Program-made: the position numbers and the translations under genes
The notes under the pieces: generated by a model
What the model saw: the letters and a program-made list of their open reading frames with translations, nothing else
What the model was told of the DNA's origin: nothing
Databases searched by the model: none
Shown here: positions 27,749-37,035 of the stretch, in pieces
Layout: every line of letters begins with the position of its first letter
How positions within the stretch are numbered: position 1 is the stretch's first letter
NCBI GenBank assembly: GCA_022842165.1
Contig: JALHQC010000024.1
Location: 1 to 56,685, forward strand
Direction: 5' to 3'
DNA: 56,685 bases
From: a bacterium
Lineage (GTDB): Bacteria > Pseudomonadota > Alphaproteobacteria > Rhizobiales > Aestuariivirgaceae

Positions 27749-28417
27749 TCAGTCTCCGAGCCGCAGCGCGCGCGTCATCTCGGCCATGATCGAGACGGCG
27801 ATCTCCGGTGCGCCTTTCGCCCCGATGTTGATGCCGATGGGCCCATGGATGCGCGCGATCTGTTCGTCCGAGAAGCCGTGATCCCTCAGCCGTTGCGCGC
27901 GCGCGGCTTGTGTCTTCTTCGAGCCCAGCGCGCCGATGTAGAAGATATCAGACTTCAGCGCGGCATTGAGCGCGGGGTCGTCGATCTTCGGGTCATGCGT
28001 CAGCGCAATCATCGCGGTGCGCGGGTCGAGCCCGATCTGCGGCAGGATCTCGTCCGGCCATTCGGCATGAAGCGCGATGCCAGGAAACCGCGCGCCCGTT
28101 GCAAAGGCTCCGCGCGGGTCGATCACCGTCACATCATAGCCAAGCTGCTGCGCCATGGGGATGACGCTCTGCGCAATGTGAACGGCCCCGATGATCACGA
28201 GCCGCAGCGGCGGATTGTGGATGTTGATGAACTTCCCGTCATGACTGCCCGATTGGTCAAAGCGAAAGGCCTCGTCGAGTTTCTCCGCCAACGGATCATT
28301 CCCCGCCTGCGCCCGCGGCACCAGTCGCTGCTCGCCGGTCGCAAGATCGGTGATGAGCGCCACCGCCTGCCGGTTGGCCCGCGCCGCCAGAAGCTGTACG
28401 AGCAGGTCTCGCTTCAA
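27749..28417 (-). CDS. XdhC family protein, C-terminal Rossmann part
   Basis: This 222-residue protein corresponds to the C-terminal half of XdhC/CoxI proteins, which receive, modify and insert the molybdenum cofactor into xanthine-oxidase family enzymes. A Rossmann segment LRLVIIGAVHIAQSVIPMAQQLGYDVTVIDPR is followed by FIGALGSKKT-like FYIGALGSKKTQAARAQRL and the C-terminal HGPIGINIGAKGAPEIAVSIMAEM. I place the start at TTG 28417, which overlaps the previous gene's TGA by four bases (TTGA) and begins at KRDLLVQLL. A longer frame reaches 28474 but would lie inside the upstream gene. The half-protein pair is a known arrangement. Confidence 0.85.
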   Translation of the reverse strand: MKRDLLVQLLAARANRQAVALITDLATGEQRLVPRAQAGNDPLAEKLDEAFRFDQSGSHDGKFINIHNPPLRLVIIGAVHIAQSVIPMAQQLGYDVTVIDPRGAFATGARFPGIALHAEWPDEILPQIGLDPRTAMIALTHDPKIDDPALNAALKSDIFYIGALGSKKTQAARAQRLRDHGFSDEQIARIHGPIGINIGAKGAPEIAVSIMAEMTRALRLGD

Positions 28418-28737
28418 TTCACTGGCTCCACATAGACGCCGATCTTCCCGCCACAGGCCAATCCCACCTTCCACGCGGTCTCATCCGCCACGCCAAACTG
28501 CAGAAGCTTTGGTTTGCCGCTGCCGATGATGTCGAGCGCCTCCGTCACCACGGCACCTTCCACACAGCCACCCGAAACCGAGCCGATGAAATTGCCATCG
28601 GCATCGATCACCAGTTGGCTGCCGATGGGCTGCGGCGCGGAACCCCATGTCTCGACCACCGTGGCAATCGCCACCTTGCGGCCCTCTGCCAGCCAGTCGG
28701 CGGCCTGTTGCAAAATCGTGTGATCGGATGCGGCCAT
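28414..28737 (-). CDS. XdhC family protein, N-terminal (CoxI) part
   Basis: This 107-residue protein matches the N-terminal domain of XdhC/CoxI: ILQQAADWLAEGRKVAIATVVETWGSAPQPIGSQLVIDADGNFIGSVSGGCVEGAVV and the C-terminal GLACGGKIGVYVEPV. The conserved Cys in SGGCVEG and CGG are present. It works with the next gene, which encodes the Rossmann half, in molybdenum cofactor sulfuration and insertion. Its stop overlaps the start of that gene by four bases. Confidence 0.9.
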   Translation of the reverse strand: MAASDHTILQQAADWLAEGRKVAIATVVETWGSAPQPIGSQLVIDADGNFIGSVSGGCVEGAVVTEALDIIGSGKPKLLQFGVADETAWKVGLACGGKIGVYVEPVN

Positions 28738-28749
28738 GATGGCCTCCTC

Positions 28750-30069
28750 TTAAAGCCCCTCCACCTTGTGGGGAGGGGTTGGGGTGGGGGGTGGCGGGCG
28801 GAGGAATGGGCCGGCACCATCCGGGTCACGCCGCATCCACTTGCGCGGATCATGCTCCGGCGACGGCGGCCCTGCAAGCGCGGCTGCCAGATCGCGGAGC
28901 GAGTCGAGCGAGTGAACCGGCCTGAACTCGTCGACATGCGGCATCATCGCGCGGATGCCGCCGGCCAGCGCCTTGAAACCATCGTAGCGCAGCAGTGGGT
29001 TGAGCCAGATCACCCGCTTGGTCTGCCGATGCAGGCGCTCCATTTCGTGTTCGAGTGTCGTCGTGTCCTCGCGGTCAAGCCCGTCCGTCATCAGCAGCAC
29101 ATGCGCACCTTGAGTCAGCACCCGCCGCGCCCACTTGTAATTGAACTCCTTCAGCGACGTGCCGATGCGCGTGCCGCCCGACCAGTCCTTCACCGCGCCA
29201 GAGACTTTTGCCATCGCCTCGTCGATGTCGCGTCGCTTCAACTCGCGCGTGATGTTGGTGAGCCTCGTCCCGAACAGGAACACCGTCACCCGGTCGCGGT
29301 CATTCGTCAGCGCGTGGAGGAAATGCAGGAACATGCGGGAATAGTTCGAGCAGGAACCAGAGATATCGCACAGCACCACCAGCGGCGGCTCATGCCATTG
29401 CTTCTCCCGCCGTTCGAGATCGATGAAGTGGCCCCCGGCCCTCAGTGAACCCTTCAGCGTGCGCCGCATGTCAATGGCGGGACCTTTCATCGAACGCTGA
29501 TAGCGCCTTGTCATCACCTCGGTGCGATTGAGCCGCAACCGCGCGATGGCCGCCTTCGCCTGCGCCTGCTCGGCCACCGTCATCTGCTCGAAATCCTTGG
29601 TGCGGAACACTTCCTCCGCCGAAGCCGTCATCGTGGCATCGACCTCGATGTCATCTTTCTTTTGCCGCTGCTGACTGGGGGCTTCGTGCTTGTCGAACAT
29701 CGCCTCCGCCAGCCGCCGGAAACCGGCCTGCTTCGCCTTCTCGCCCGCATCCCGCGTGATCGAATGAAAGAACAGCTGCATCAGCTGTTCCAGCATCTTC
29801 GGCTTCTTCCAGAACACATGGAACGCCTGGTCGAACACCTCGCGCTGGTCGCGGCGCTTCACGAACACCGCGTGCAGCGTCCAGTAGAAATCATCGCGTG
29901 TCCGAAGCGAGCCGGACATCGCCGCATCCAGCGCATCGATCACCGCGCCCGGCCCCACTGGAATCCCCGCCTCCCGCAGCACACGGCCGAAATGCATGAT
30001 GTTGTCGGCCAGCTTGCCCGATAGGGGCGGCTGGTTCTGGTTGGCGGGGGATGAGAACGGGCTCTGCAT
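28750..30069 (-). CDS. coxE: VWA-domain protein CoxE-like
   Basis: This is a 439-residue soluble protein of the CoxE-like VWA family. The von Willebrand A domain contains the metal-ion site LCDISGSCSNYSRMFLHFLHAL (about 235-255) and later HVLLMTDGLDRED. The N-terminal helical region includes PGAVIDALDA. In the CO dehydrogenase system CoxD (AAA) and CoxE are needed to build the CuSMo active site; in form II clusters the exact role is less clear. The last ~15 residues are proline-rich (PPPTPTPPHKVEGL) and come from a palindromic repeat at 28756-28778, so the C terminus is not conserved. It lies 6 bp after the AAA ATPase gene. Confidence 0.9.
   Translation of the reverse strand: MQSPFSSPANQNQPPLSGKLADNIMHFGRVLREAGIPVGPGAVIDALDAAMSGSLRTRDDFYWTLHAVFVKRRDQREVFDQAFHVFWKKPKMLEQLMQLFFHSITRDAGEKAKQAGFRRLAEAMFDKHEAPSQQRQKKDDIEVDATMTASAEEVFRTKDFEQMTVAEQAQAKAAIARLRLNRTEVMTRRYQRSMKGPAIDMRRTLKGSLRAGGHFIDLERREKQWHEPPLVVLCDISGSCSNYSRMFLHFLHALTNDRDRVTVFLFGTRLTNITRELKRRDIDEAMAKVSGAVKDWSGGTRIGTSLKEFNYKWARRVLTQGAHVLLMTDGLDREDTTTLEHEMERLHRQTKRVIWLNPLLRYDGFKALAGGIRAMMPHVDEFRPVHSLDSLRDLAAALAGPPSPEHDPRKWMRRDPDGAGPFLRPPPPTPTPPHKVEGL
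28756..28778. repeat. short GC palindrome forming the 3' end of coxE
   Basis: CCCCTCCAC (28756-28764) and GTGGGGAGGGG (28768-28778) form a hairpin with a 2-nt bulge. It is followed by a G-rich tract up to about 28800. The CCTTGTGGGGAGGG type of sequence is common as an intergenic repeat in rhizobia. Here it is read in frame as the last residues of the VWA protein. Confidence 0.55.
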
Positions 30070-30075
30070 CGGACC

Positions 30076-30999
30076 TTATGTATGAGACGACGCGCGGATT
30101 TCATCCCTGATCTGGTCGAGGATGCGCTTCGCCTCGGTGCCCTGCATGCGTGAAATGTCGTCCTGATACTTCAGCAGCACGCCCAGCGTGTCGTTCACCG
30201 TCTGCGGGTCCAGCGTCAGCGAATCGAGTTCGTGCAGCGCCGTCACCCAGTCGAGCGTCTCGGCCACGCCCGGCGCCTTGTAGAGGTCGATCCCCCGCAG
30301 CGACTGCACGAACAGCACCACTTCCCTGGCGAGTTCGGCGGAAGCCTGCGGCCGCCGCGCCTTGACGATCTCAAGCTCGCGCCGGGCATCGGGATAACCC
30401 ACCCAATGATAGAGGCAGCGCCGCTTCAGCGCGTCATGCACCTCGCGCGTCCGGTTCGAGGTGATGATGACGATGGGCGGCTCTTCCGCCCTGATAGTGC
30501 CGAGTTCGGGAATCGTCACCTGATAGTCGGACAGCACCTCCAGCAGGAACGCCTCGAAGGCCTCATCGGTGCGGTCAAGTTCGTCGATCAGCAGCACGGG
30601 CGCCATGCCCTTTGGGGCTTCCAGCGCCTGCAACAGCGCCCGCTTGATCAGGAACCGCTCCGCGAAAATATCCTGCCCCAGCCGCTCCCGGTCGAGTTCG
30701 CCGGAAGCCTCCGCCAGCCGGATCTCAATCATCTGGGCGGAATAGTTCCATTCGTAAACCGCCGAGTTGACGTCGAGCCCCTCATAGCACTGGAGTCGGA
30801 TGAGCTTCCGCCCCAGCACATCGGCCAGCACCTTGGCGATCTCGGTCTTCCCCACCCCCGCCTCGCCCTCGAGGAACAAGGGCCGCCCCATCTTGAGCGA
30901 CAGGAACACCACCGTCGCCAGGTCGCGCCCCGCGATATAGCCGGTGGAGCGCAGCAGCGAGACGGTGTCGTCAATCGTTTGAGGCAATGTATTCTGCAT
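30076..30999 (-). CDS. coxD: MoxR-type AAA ATPase CoxD-like
   Basis: This is a 307-residue MoxR-family AAA+ ATPase. Walker A is FLEGEAGVGKTEIAKVLADVLG (about 43-64), Walker B is VLLIDELDRTDEAFEAFLLEVL, sensor 1 is PPIVIITSNRTREVHDALKRRC, followed by YHWVGYPDARRELEIVKAR. MoxR AAA proteins act with VWA partners as metal or cofactor insertion chaperones; the CoxE-like partner is encoded 6 bp downstream. ATG 30999 is preferred over a TTG at 31023. It is separated from the FAD subunit gene by 180 bp containing a palindromic repeat. Confidence 0.92.
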   Translation of the reverse strand: MQNTLPQTIDDTVSLLRSTGYIAGRDLATVVFLSLKMGRPLFLEGEAGVGKTEIAKVLADVLGRKLIRLQCYEGLDVNSAVYEWNYSAQMIEIRLAEASGELDRERLGQDIFAERFLIKRALLQALEAPKGMAPVLLIDELDRTDEAFEAFLLEVLSDYQVTIPELGTIRAEEPPIVIITSNRTREVHDALKRRCLYHWVGYPDARRELEIVKARRPQASAELAREVVLFVQSLRGIDLYKAPGVAETLDWVTALHELDSLTLDPQTVNDTLGVLLKYQDDISRMQGTEAKRILDQIRDEIRASSHT

Positions 31000-31033
31000 T
31001 CGCTTTATCCCGTCATTCCTCAACTCTCACCTC

Positions 31034-31100
31034 GTCACCCCGGCGAAGGCCGGGGCCCAGCTTGTCTGTTCAGCGGGGTCCCCGCCTTCGCGGGGATGAC
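31034..31100. repeat. GTCAT/ATGAC-bounded palindromic repeat, copy 2
   Basis: This 67-bp element is in the gap between the FAD subunit gene and the AAA ATPase gene. It opens with GTCACCCCGG, contains CCCCGG/CCGGGG and CCCCGC/GCGGGG hairpins, and ends ATGAC. It is shorter than the copies at 9010 and 43247 because the central ACCCAT/ATGGGT part is missing. Confidence 0.75.
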
Positions 31101-31179
31101 GGACACACCATAACGTCTCCGCAAACAATGAACCCGCGAGATTGCGCCCGCGGGTTCATAGACTTGCGAACGTTGAAGC

Positions 31180-31974
31180 CTACTTCGCCGCTTCCACGGC
31201 CCGCTTCGCCATGACCGTGATCAAATGCGCGCGATATTCGGCAGAAGCATGCATGTCGCTGTTGAGGCCCTTGGACTTAACCGCGATGCCGTCGAGCGAG
31301 GAGCCCGCGAACTTCCTTGACAATGCCGCTTCCATGTCGGCGACACGGAACACGCCGGGGCCCGCCCCCGTCACCGCCACCCGCGCCGAGCCATCGGCCC
31401 CTTGCGCCACGAACACGCCGACCATCGCATAAAGCGAGGCCGGGTTCGGGAACTTGGCATAGCCCGACTTCTTGACGAGCGGGAATTCCACCGCCGTCAC
31501 GATCTCGGTATCCTTGAGAGCCGTCGAGAACATGCCGGTGAAGAACTTGTCGGCGGCAAGCTTCCGGTCCGTCGTATGGATGGTCGCACCCAGCGCCAGG
31601 CAGGCGGAAGGATAATCCGCCGCCGGATCATTGTTGGAAACCGAACCGCCGATCGTGCCCTTGTGGCGCACATGCGGATCGCCGATGCCGCCGGCCAGCG
31701 CCGCCAGTCCGGGGATCGCCTTCTTCAGTTCCTTGCTGGCCGCCACCTCGGCATGCGTGGTGCCGGCCTGGATCACCACCGACTTGGCGCCGATCTTGAT
31801 GCCGGTATTCTTGAGCCCGCCGAGATCGATGATGTCGGTCGGTGATGCAAGCCCCTGCTTCAGCGTCGGGATCAGCGTATGGCCGCCGGCCATGAACTTG
31901 CCGTCCTTGGCCTTTTTCATGGCCTTCACGGCATCCGCCACCTTGGCGGGACGAACGTAATTGAAGTTTTCCAT
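31180..31974 (-). CDS. coxM: molybdenum hydroxylase FAD subunit (CoxM-like)
   Basis: This is the 264-residue medium subunit of a xanthine-oxidase family enzyme. The FAD-binding motifs of the family are visible: MAGGHTLIPTLKQGL (about 28-42) and TIGGSVSNNDPAADYPS (about 106-122), with GIGDPHVRHKG just before. The C-terminal CODH_FAD_C-like region includes ARVAVTGAGPGVFRVADMEAAL. It passes electrons from the iron-sulfur subunit to the acceptor. It follows the large subunit gene by 21 bp. Confidence 0.93.
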   Translation of the reverse strand: MENFNYVRPAKVADAVKAMKKAKDGKFMAGGHTLIPTLKQGLASPTDIIDLGGLKNTGIKIGAKSVVIQAGTTHAEVAASKELKKAIPGLAALAGGIGDPHVRHKGTIGGSVSNNDPAADYPSACLALGATIHTTDRKLAADKFFTGMFSTALKDTEIVTAVEFPLVKKSGYAKFPNPASLYAMVGVFVAQGADGSARVAVTGAGPGVFRVADMEAALSRKFAGSSLDGIAVKSKGLNSDMHASAEYRAHLITVMAKRAVEAAK

Positions 31975-31995
31975 TTGTTCAGTCCTCCCCGAGCC

Positions 31996-34368
31996 TTACT
32001 CGGCAGCCTTCTTCATGGGTTGCAGCATCTTCCAGACGACATGCGGCGTCGCCGGCATCGGCACGTCGCGAACGTCGAGCGCATCCGTCACCGCGTTCAT
32101 CACCGCCGCCGGAGAGGCGATGGCGCCCGCCTCGCCGCAGCCCTTCATGCCGAGCGGATTGCTCGGGCACGGCGTGCAGGTGAAGGCGAGGTTGAAGTTC
32201 GGAACATTCGCCGCGCGCGGCATCTGGTAATCCATGTAGGAGCCGGTCAGAAGCTGGCCCGACTGCTTGTCATAGACGCAGCCCTCGGCAAGCGCCTGGC
32301 CGATCCCCTGAACGATGCCGCCATGCACCTGACCCTCGACGATCATCGGGTTGATGATGTTGCCGAAGTCATCGACCGCCGTGTAGTTGACGACGTCCGT
32401 CACACCGGTGTCCGTGTCGATCTCCACTTCGCAGATGTGGACGCCGGCCGGGAACACGAAGTTCGACGGATCGTGGAACGCCGCCTCCTTCAGGCCCGGC
32501 TCGATCTCGGCTGAGTTGAACTTGTGCGCCACGTAAGCAGACAAGGCCACTTCGCCGAACGCCATCTTCTTGTCGGTGCCTTTGACCGTGAAGGTGCCGT
32601 TCTTGAACTCGACGTCATCGGCGGAGGCTTCCATCACCGCGGCTGCAACGCGCTTCGCCTTGGCCTCGATCTTGTCGAGCGCCTTGGAAATCGCCGTCAT
32701 GCCGACAGCACCCGAGCGCGAGCCATAGGTACCCATGCCGAACTGCACCTTGTCGGTGTCGCCATGAACGATCGCAACATTGTTGATGTCGATGCCAAGC
32801 CGGTCGGAGACGAGCTGTGCAAACGTCGTCTCATGGCCCTGGCCGTGGCTGTGCGAACCGGTCAGCACTTCCACTGTGCCGACCGGGTTCACGCGAACCT
32901 CCGCCGACTCCCAAAGGCCAACGCCCGCACCGAGAGAACCGATGGCCGCCGATGGCGCAATGCCGCAGGCTTCGATGTAGGCCGAGTAGCCCAGGCCCCG
33001 CAGCTTGCCGGACCTGGCGGCGGCCGACTTGCGGTCGGCAAAGCCCTTCACGTCGGCAATCTCGAGTGCCTTGTCGAGGGCTGCCGCATAGTCGCCCGCG
33101 TCGTAGCACATGATCACGGGCGTCTGGTGCGGGAACTGCGTCACGAAGTTCATCCGGCGGAATTCGGCCGGGTCCATCTTCAATTCGCGCGCCGCCGTCT
33201 CGACGATGCGCTCCACCACATAGGTCGCTTCCGGACGGCCGGCACCGCGATAGGCATCGACCGGTGCGGTGTTGGTGTAGATCGCATCCACTTCCGCATA
33301 GATGTTCGGGATATTGTACTGGCCCGACAGCAGCGTCGCGTAAAGATAGGTCGGCACGCAGGAGGCGAATGTCGAGAGGTACGCCCCCATCGCCGCCTTG
33401 GTGTGAACCTTGAGGCCGGTGATCCTGCCATTGGAGTCGGTCGCAAGCTCGGCATGGGTCACGTGGTCACGGCCATGCGCATCGGCCAGGAAGCTTTCCG
33501 AGCGTTCCGCCGTCCACTTGATGGGCCGGCCACCGATATGCTTCGAGGCCCAGACGCAGGCCACTTCTTCGGCATAGATGAAGATCTTGGAGCCGAAGCC
33601 GCCGCCCACGTCGGGTGCGATCACGCGGAGCTTGTGCTCCGGCGCCAGGCCATGGAAGGCGGAGATGACGAGCCGCGCCACATGCGGGTTCTGGCTCGTC
33701 GTATAGAGCGTGTAGCTCTCGCTGCCCGTGTCATAGGAGCCGATTGCCGCGCGTGGCTCCATCGCATTGGGAATAAGCCGGTTGTTGACGAGGTCGATCT
33801 TGGTCACATGCGCAGCGTTCCTGAAGGCGGCGTCGGTCGCCCCTTCATCGCCGATCGACCAGTTGAACACCCGGTTGTCGGGCGCAACATCATGGATCGC
33901 GGCCTTGGCGCCCATGGCATCCGCCACATCGACGACATGCGGCAGCGCCACATAGCCGACGCTCACCGCAGCCGCAGCGGCCTTCGCCTGTTCGCGCGTC
34001 TCGGCAACGACAAGCGCCACATGATCACCCACATAACGCACCTTGCCCTGCGCCAGCACCGGGTGCGGGCCAGCCTTCATGGGCGAGCCGTCCTTCGAGT
34101 GGATCATCCAGCCGCAGATCAGGCCGCCCAGCTTGTCGTTCGCGATGTCATCGCCCGTGAAGATGCCAACGACGCCCGGCATCTTCTTCGCCTTGGCGGT
34201 GTTGATCGACTTGATGGTAGCGTGCGCATGGGGGCTGCGCACGAAATAGGCATAGGTCTGCTTCGGCAGGTTGATGTCGTCGGTGTAGTTGCCTTTGCCG
34301 GTGATGAAGCGATGATCTTCCTTGCGCCTGACGCGGGCGCCGATGCCGGTTCCGGTTGAATTGTCCAT
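31996..34368 (-). CDS. coxL: molybdenum hydroxylase large subunit, form II CO dehydrogenase-like (CoxL)
   Basis: This is a 790-residue catalytic subunit. [23 protein letters not shown] opens the protein; later parts include [28 protein letters not shown], the active-site loop AYRGAGR (372-378), [20 protein letters not shown], and near the C terminus KGCGEAGAI with the catalytic glutamate. AYRGAGR marks form II; genuine CO dehydrogenase (form I) has AYxCSFR with the copper-binding cysteine. So this is an aerobic molybdenum hydroxylase whose substrate need not be CO. It carries the molybdopterin cytosine dinucleotide cofactor and acts in the cytoplasm with the small and FAD subunits. Confidence 0.93.
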   Translation of the reverse strand: MDNSTGTGIGARVRRKEDHRFITGKGNYTDDINLPKQTYAYFVRSPHAHATIKSINTAKAKKMPGVVGIFTGDDIANDKLGGLICGWMIHSKDGSPMKAGPHPVLAQGKVRYVGDHVALVVAETREQAKAAAAAVSVGYVALPHVVDVADAMGAKAAIHDVAPDNRVFNWSIGDEGATDAAFRNAAHVTKIDLVNNRLIPNAMEPRAAIGSYDTGSESYTLYTTSQNPHVARLVISAFHGLAPEHKLRVIAPDVGGGFGSKIFIYAEEVACVWASKHIGGRPIKWTAERSESFLADAHGRDHVTHAELATDSNGRITGLKVHTKAAMGAYLSTFASCVPTYLYATLLSGQYNIPNIYAEVDAIYTNTAPVDAYRGAGRPEATYVVERIVETAARELKMDPAEFRRMNFVTQFPHQTPVIMCYDAGDYAAALDKALEIADVKGFADRKSAAARSGKLRGLGYSAYIEACGIAPSAAIGSLGAGVGLWESAEVRVNPVGTVEVLTGSHSHGQGHETTFAQLVSDRLGIDINNVAIVHGDTDKVQFGMGTYGSRSGAVGMTAISKALDKIEAKAKRVAAAVMEASADDVEFKNGTFTVKGTDKKMAFGEVALSAYVAHKFNSAEIEPGLKEAAFHDPSNFVFPAGVHICEVEIDTDTGVTDVVNYTAVDDFGNIINPMIVEGQVHGGIVQGIGQALAEGCVYDKQSGQLLTGSYMDYQMPRAANVPNFNLAFTCTPCPSNPLGMKGCGEAGAIASPAAVMNAVTDALDVRDVPMPATPHVVWKMLQPMKKAAE

Positions 34369-34381
34369 GGAGCGTTCCCCC

Positions 34382-34846
<465 letters not shown>

Positions 34847-35104
34847 TGATGGTCCTCCCAATTGGCCTCCCGCGTGTTCCGGTGCAAGTTTCGCCGCACT
34901 GAGAAGCGGAGTTCGCGCCGGTTGGGGAAATTCTGTGTTCGCCAGTGCGCATACTCATCCGGCATTTCGCAACCGTCAAGTGCGGCCAGGGTCTCACGCC
35001 CAAGAAAAAGTCGCGCCTTCTCATCATGTTGCAGCGCACACGCGAAACCGTTTCATTGCATCCTACGTAGTTGCCTGATTATGTCTCACTTCAGGGAGGT
35101 TTGA

Positions 35105-35530
35105 ATGCGCCACATCCTCGCCGTGCTTGCCGCCATCGTCATGTCGATCACGGTTTCGAATGCCCAGGCCTTGAGCGAGTCAGACAAGTCGCAATTCGAG
35201 AGCACCATCTCCGGCCAGATCGAGGCGTTCCGCGCCGATGATGGCGCCAGGGCCTACAGCTACGCCGCCCCGATGATCCGCCAGATCTTCCCCACGCCCG
35301 AAACCTTCATGGGCATGGTGAGGAACGGCTATCCGCAGGTCTACCGTCCGCAGTCCTTCACCTTCGGCAAGGCTGAGTTCAGCGCCTCTGGCAGGCCGAC
35401 CCAACGCGTGTCGATCGTCGGGCCGGATGGCATCAATTACGAGGCGATCTACACCATGGAGCAGCAGCCCGACGGGACATGGCAGATCAACGGCTGCGCC
35501 ATCGTCCGCGCGCCAGACGTGAGCGCCTGA
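35105..35530 (+). CDS. exported DUF4864 protein
   Basis: This is a 141-residue protein with a signal peptide (about 1-22, ending NAQA). The mature part matches DUF4864: ISGQIEAFRADDGARAYSYAAPMIRQIFPTPETFMGMVRNGYPQVYRPQSFTFG, with the C-terminal DGTWQINGCAIVRAP. The function is unknown; the fold may be NTF2-like. ATG 35105 has GGGAGG upstream. It ends 2 bp from the convergent decarboxylase gene. Confidence 0.83.
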   Translation: MRHILAVLAAIVMSITVSNAQALSESDKSQFESTISGQIEAFRADDGARAYSYAAPMIRQIFPTPETFMGMVRNGYPQVYRPQSFTFGKAEFSASGRPTQRVSIVGPDGINYEAIYTMEQQPDGTWQINGCAIVRAPDVSA

Positions 35531-35532
35531 CG

Positions 35533-36975
35533 TCACGCCCCGTTGAGCGCCTTCCGGTAGCACGCGATGATCGCCGCGGCGCTGCGCTCGCCATCATCCT
35601 CGGTGGTCTCCCCGCCGCTGACGGAAAACCGCATGACAAGCCTGCCCCGCCATCTGGCGCTGCCCACGTAACAGGTGCCTTCCTTCTGCACCATCGCGAT
35701 GGTGTCGGCGGTAATCTGGTCGCCCCGTTCGGGCGGCTCGTCCGCGCCGAAGCGCGCGATCGCCTGGTTCAGCACCACGTCATTCCCGATCCGCACGCCC
35801 GCCTCGCGCGCAAGAATTTCCGCCACCCGCGCTGCCACCCGGCAGTTGCGTTCGACCATTTCGGCAATGCCGCTTTCGCCAAGCGTCTTGATGATGGCCC
35901 ATACCGCAAATCCCCGCGCCCGGCGCGACAGTTCGGGAACATAATGCGAAGGATCGCGCTCGCCCTCTGCGGTCAGCGGCAGGTAGCTTGCGGCAACGGT
36001 CATGGCACGCCGATGCGCCACCTCGTCCCTGACGATGGCAAAGCCGCTGTCATAGGGCGCCTGCAGCCACTTGTGTCCGTCTGTCGCCCAGGAGTCGGCC
36101 AGCGCAACGCCGCTGCACAGCGCCCGTCTGGCCGGCGCCGCCGCTGCCCACAGGCCGAAGGCGCCATCGACATGCACCCACGCGCCCTTCGCTTTCGCGA
36201 GGGGAATGATCTCGGCAAACGGGTCAAAGCCGCCCGTGTTGATCTGCCCCGCCTGCAGGATGACGATGCACGGCCCGCTGACGCCTGCAAGCGCCGTCGC
36301 GAATGCGGCTGGAATGATGCGGCCCTGGTCATCGGTTGCAACGCGCGTCACGCGGTCATGCCCAAGCCCCAGGAACTGCAGGGCCGAGAACACCGTGGCA
36401 TGAGCGTCATCGCCGATCACCACCGTAACTGGCGGCGCGCCGAACAGGCCCTGCGCATCCGCGTCCCATCCGGCCTGCCGCAGCACCTCGCCCCGCGCGG
36501 CGGCAAGGCATGTGAAGTTGGCCACCGTCGCACCCGTCACGAAGCCGATCGATGATTGGCGCGGCAGTCCGAGAAGCTGCAGCAGCCATTCGGCGGCGAT
36601 CGTCTCGACTGCCGCGGCAGCGGGCGCCGCAATGTGGTTACCCGCATTCTGGCCCCATGCGCTCGTCAGCCAGTCGGCGGCAACGCCTGCCGGATGCGAG
36701 CTGCCGATGACCCATGCGAAAAACCGCCTGCCTGCTGAAAACTGCAGGCCCGGCTCCGCCTTGGTCACCAGCTCGTCGATCACGCCGTGCGCGTCCCCGC
36801 CATGTGCGGGCAGCGGCTCCCTGAATATCTGCACCATGTCGCCATGGGTTTTCCTCGCATGCTGCGGCAGCGAGTCGAGGCGCTTGCGAAAGCTCGCCGC
36901 ATGCGCCGCGGCGGCGGCGAGAACGGTCTCGGCGGTTGTCTTGATCACTGCGCGGGCCTCCGGTCGTAAAGCCAT
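35533..36975 (-). CDS. pyridoxal-dependent amino acid decarboxylase (AADC family)
   Basis: This 480-residue protein belongs to the group II PLP decarboxylase family (aromatic-L-amino-acid, glutamate, histidine decarboxylases). Conserved parts are GDAHGVIDELV, GRRFFAWVIGSSHPAGVAADWL, GFVTGATVANFTCLAAAR, VIGDDAHATVFSALQFLGLG, WVHVDGAFGLWAAA and the PLP lysine in DSWATDGHKWLQAPYDSGF. The substrate is not fixed by these motifs. It lies 60 bp downstream of the membrane-spermidine synthase fusion on the same strand, so an amine-related role is plausible. ATG 36975 is preferred; a GTG at 37002 is possible. Confidence 0.87.
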   Translation of the reverse strand: MALRPEARAVIKTTAETVLAAAAAHAASFRKRLDSLPQHARKTHGDMVQIFREPLPAHGGDAHGVIDELVTKAEPGLQFSAGRRFFAWVIGSSHPAGVAADWLTSAWGQNAGNHIAAPAAAAVETIAAEWLLQLLGLPRQSSIGFVTGATVANFTCLAAARGEVLRQAGWDADAQGLFGAPPVTVVIGDDAHATVFSALQFLGLGHDRVTRVATDDQGRIIPAAFATALAGVSGPCIVILQAGQINTGGFDPFAEIIPLAKAKGAWVHVDGAFGLWAAAAPARRALCSGVALADSWATDGHKWLQAPYDSGFAIVRDEVAHRRAMTVAASYLPLTAEGERDPSHYVPELSRRARGFAVWAIIKTLGESGIAEMVERNCRVAARVAEILAREAGVRIGNDVVLNQAIARFGADEPPERGDQITADTIAMVQKEGTCYVGSARWRGRLVMRFSVSGGETTEDDGERSAAAIIACYRKALNGA

Positions 36976-37035
36976 CTCGCCCGGCAGTCTAGCAGATGGC
37001 ACGCGCCCCGCGCATCCCCATCACGCCCGGCCGCG

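Noticed and set aside
32524-34359. A 611-codon plus-strand frame opposite coxL.
   Set aside because: Histidine/arginine-rich translation typical of an antisense shadow; the minus strand encodes a conserved coxL.
31996-34368. Annotation as true carbon monoxide dehydrogenase.
   Set aside because: The active-site loop is AYRGAGR (form II), not the AYxCSFR of form I enzymes with proven CO oxidation.
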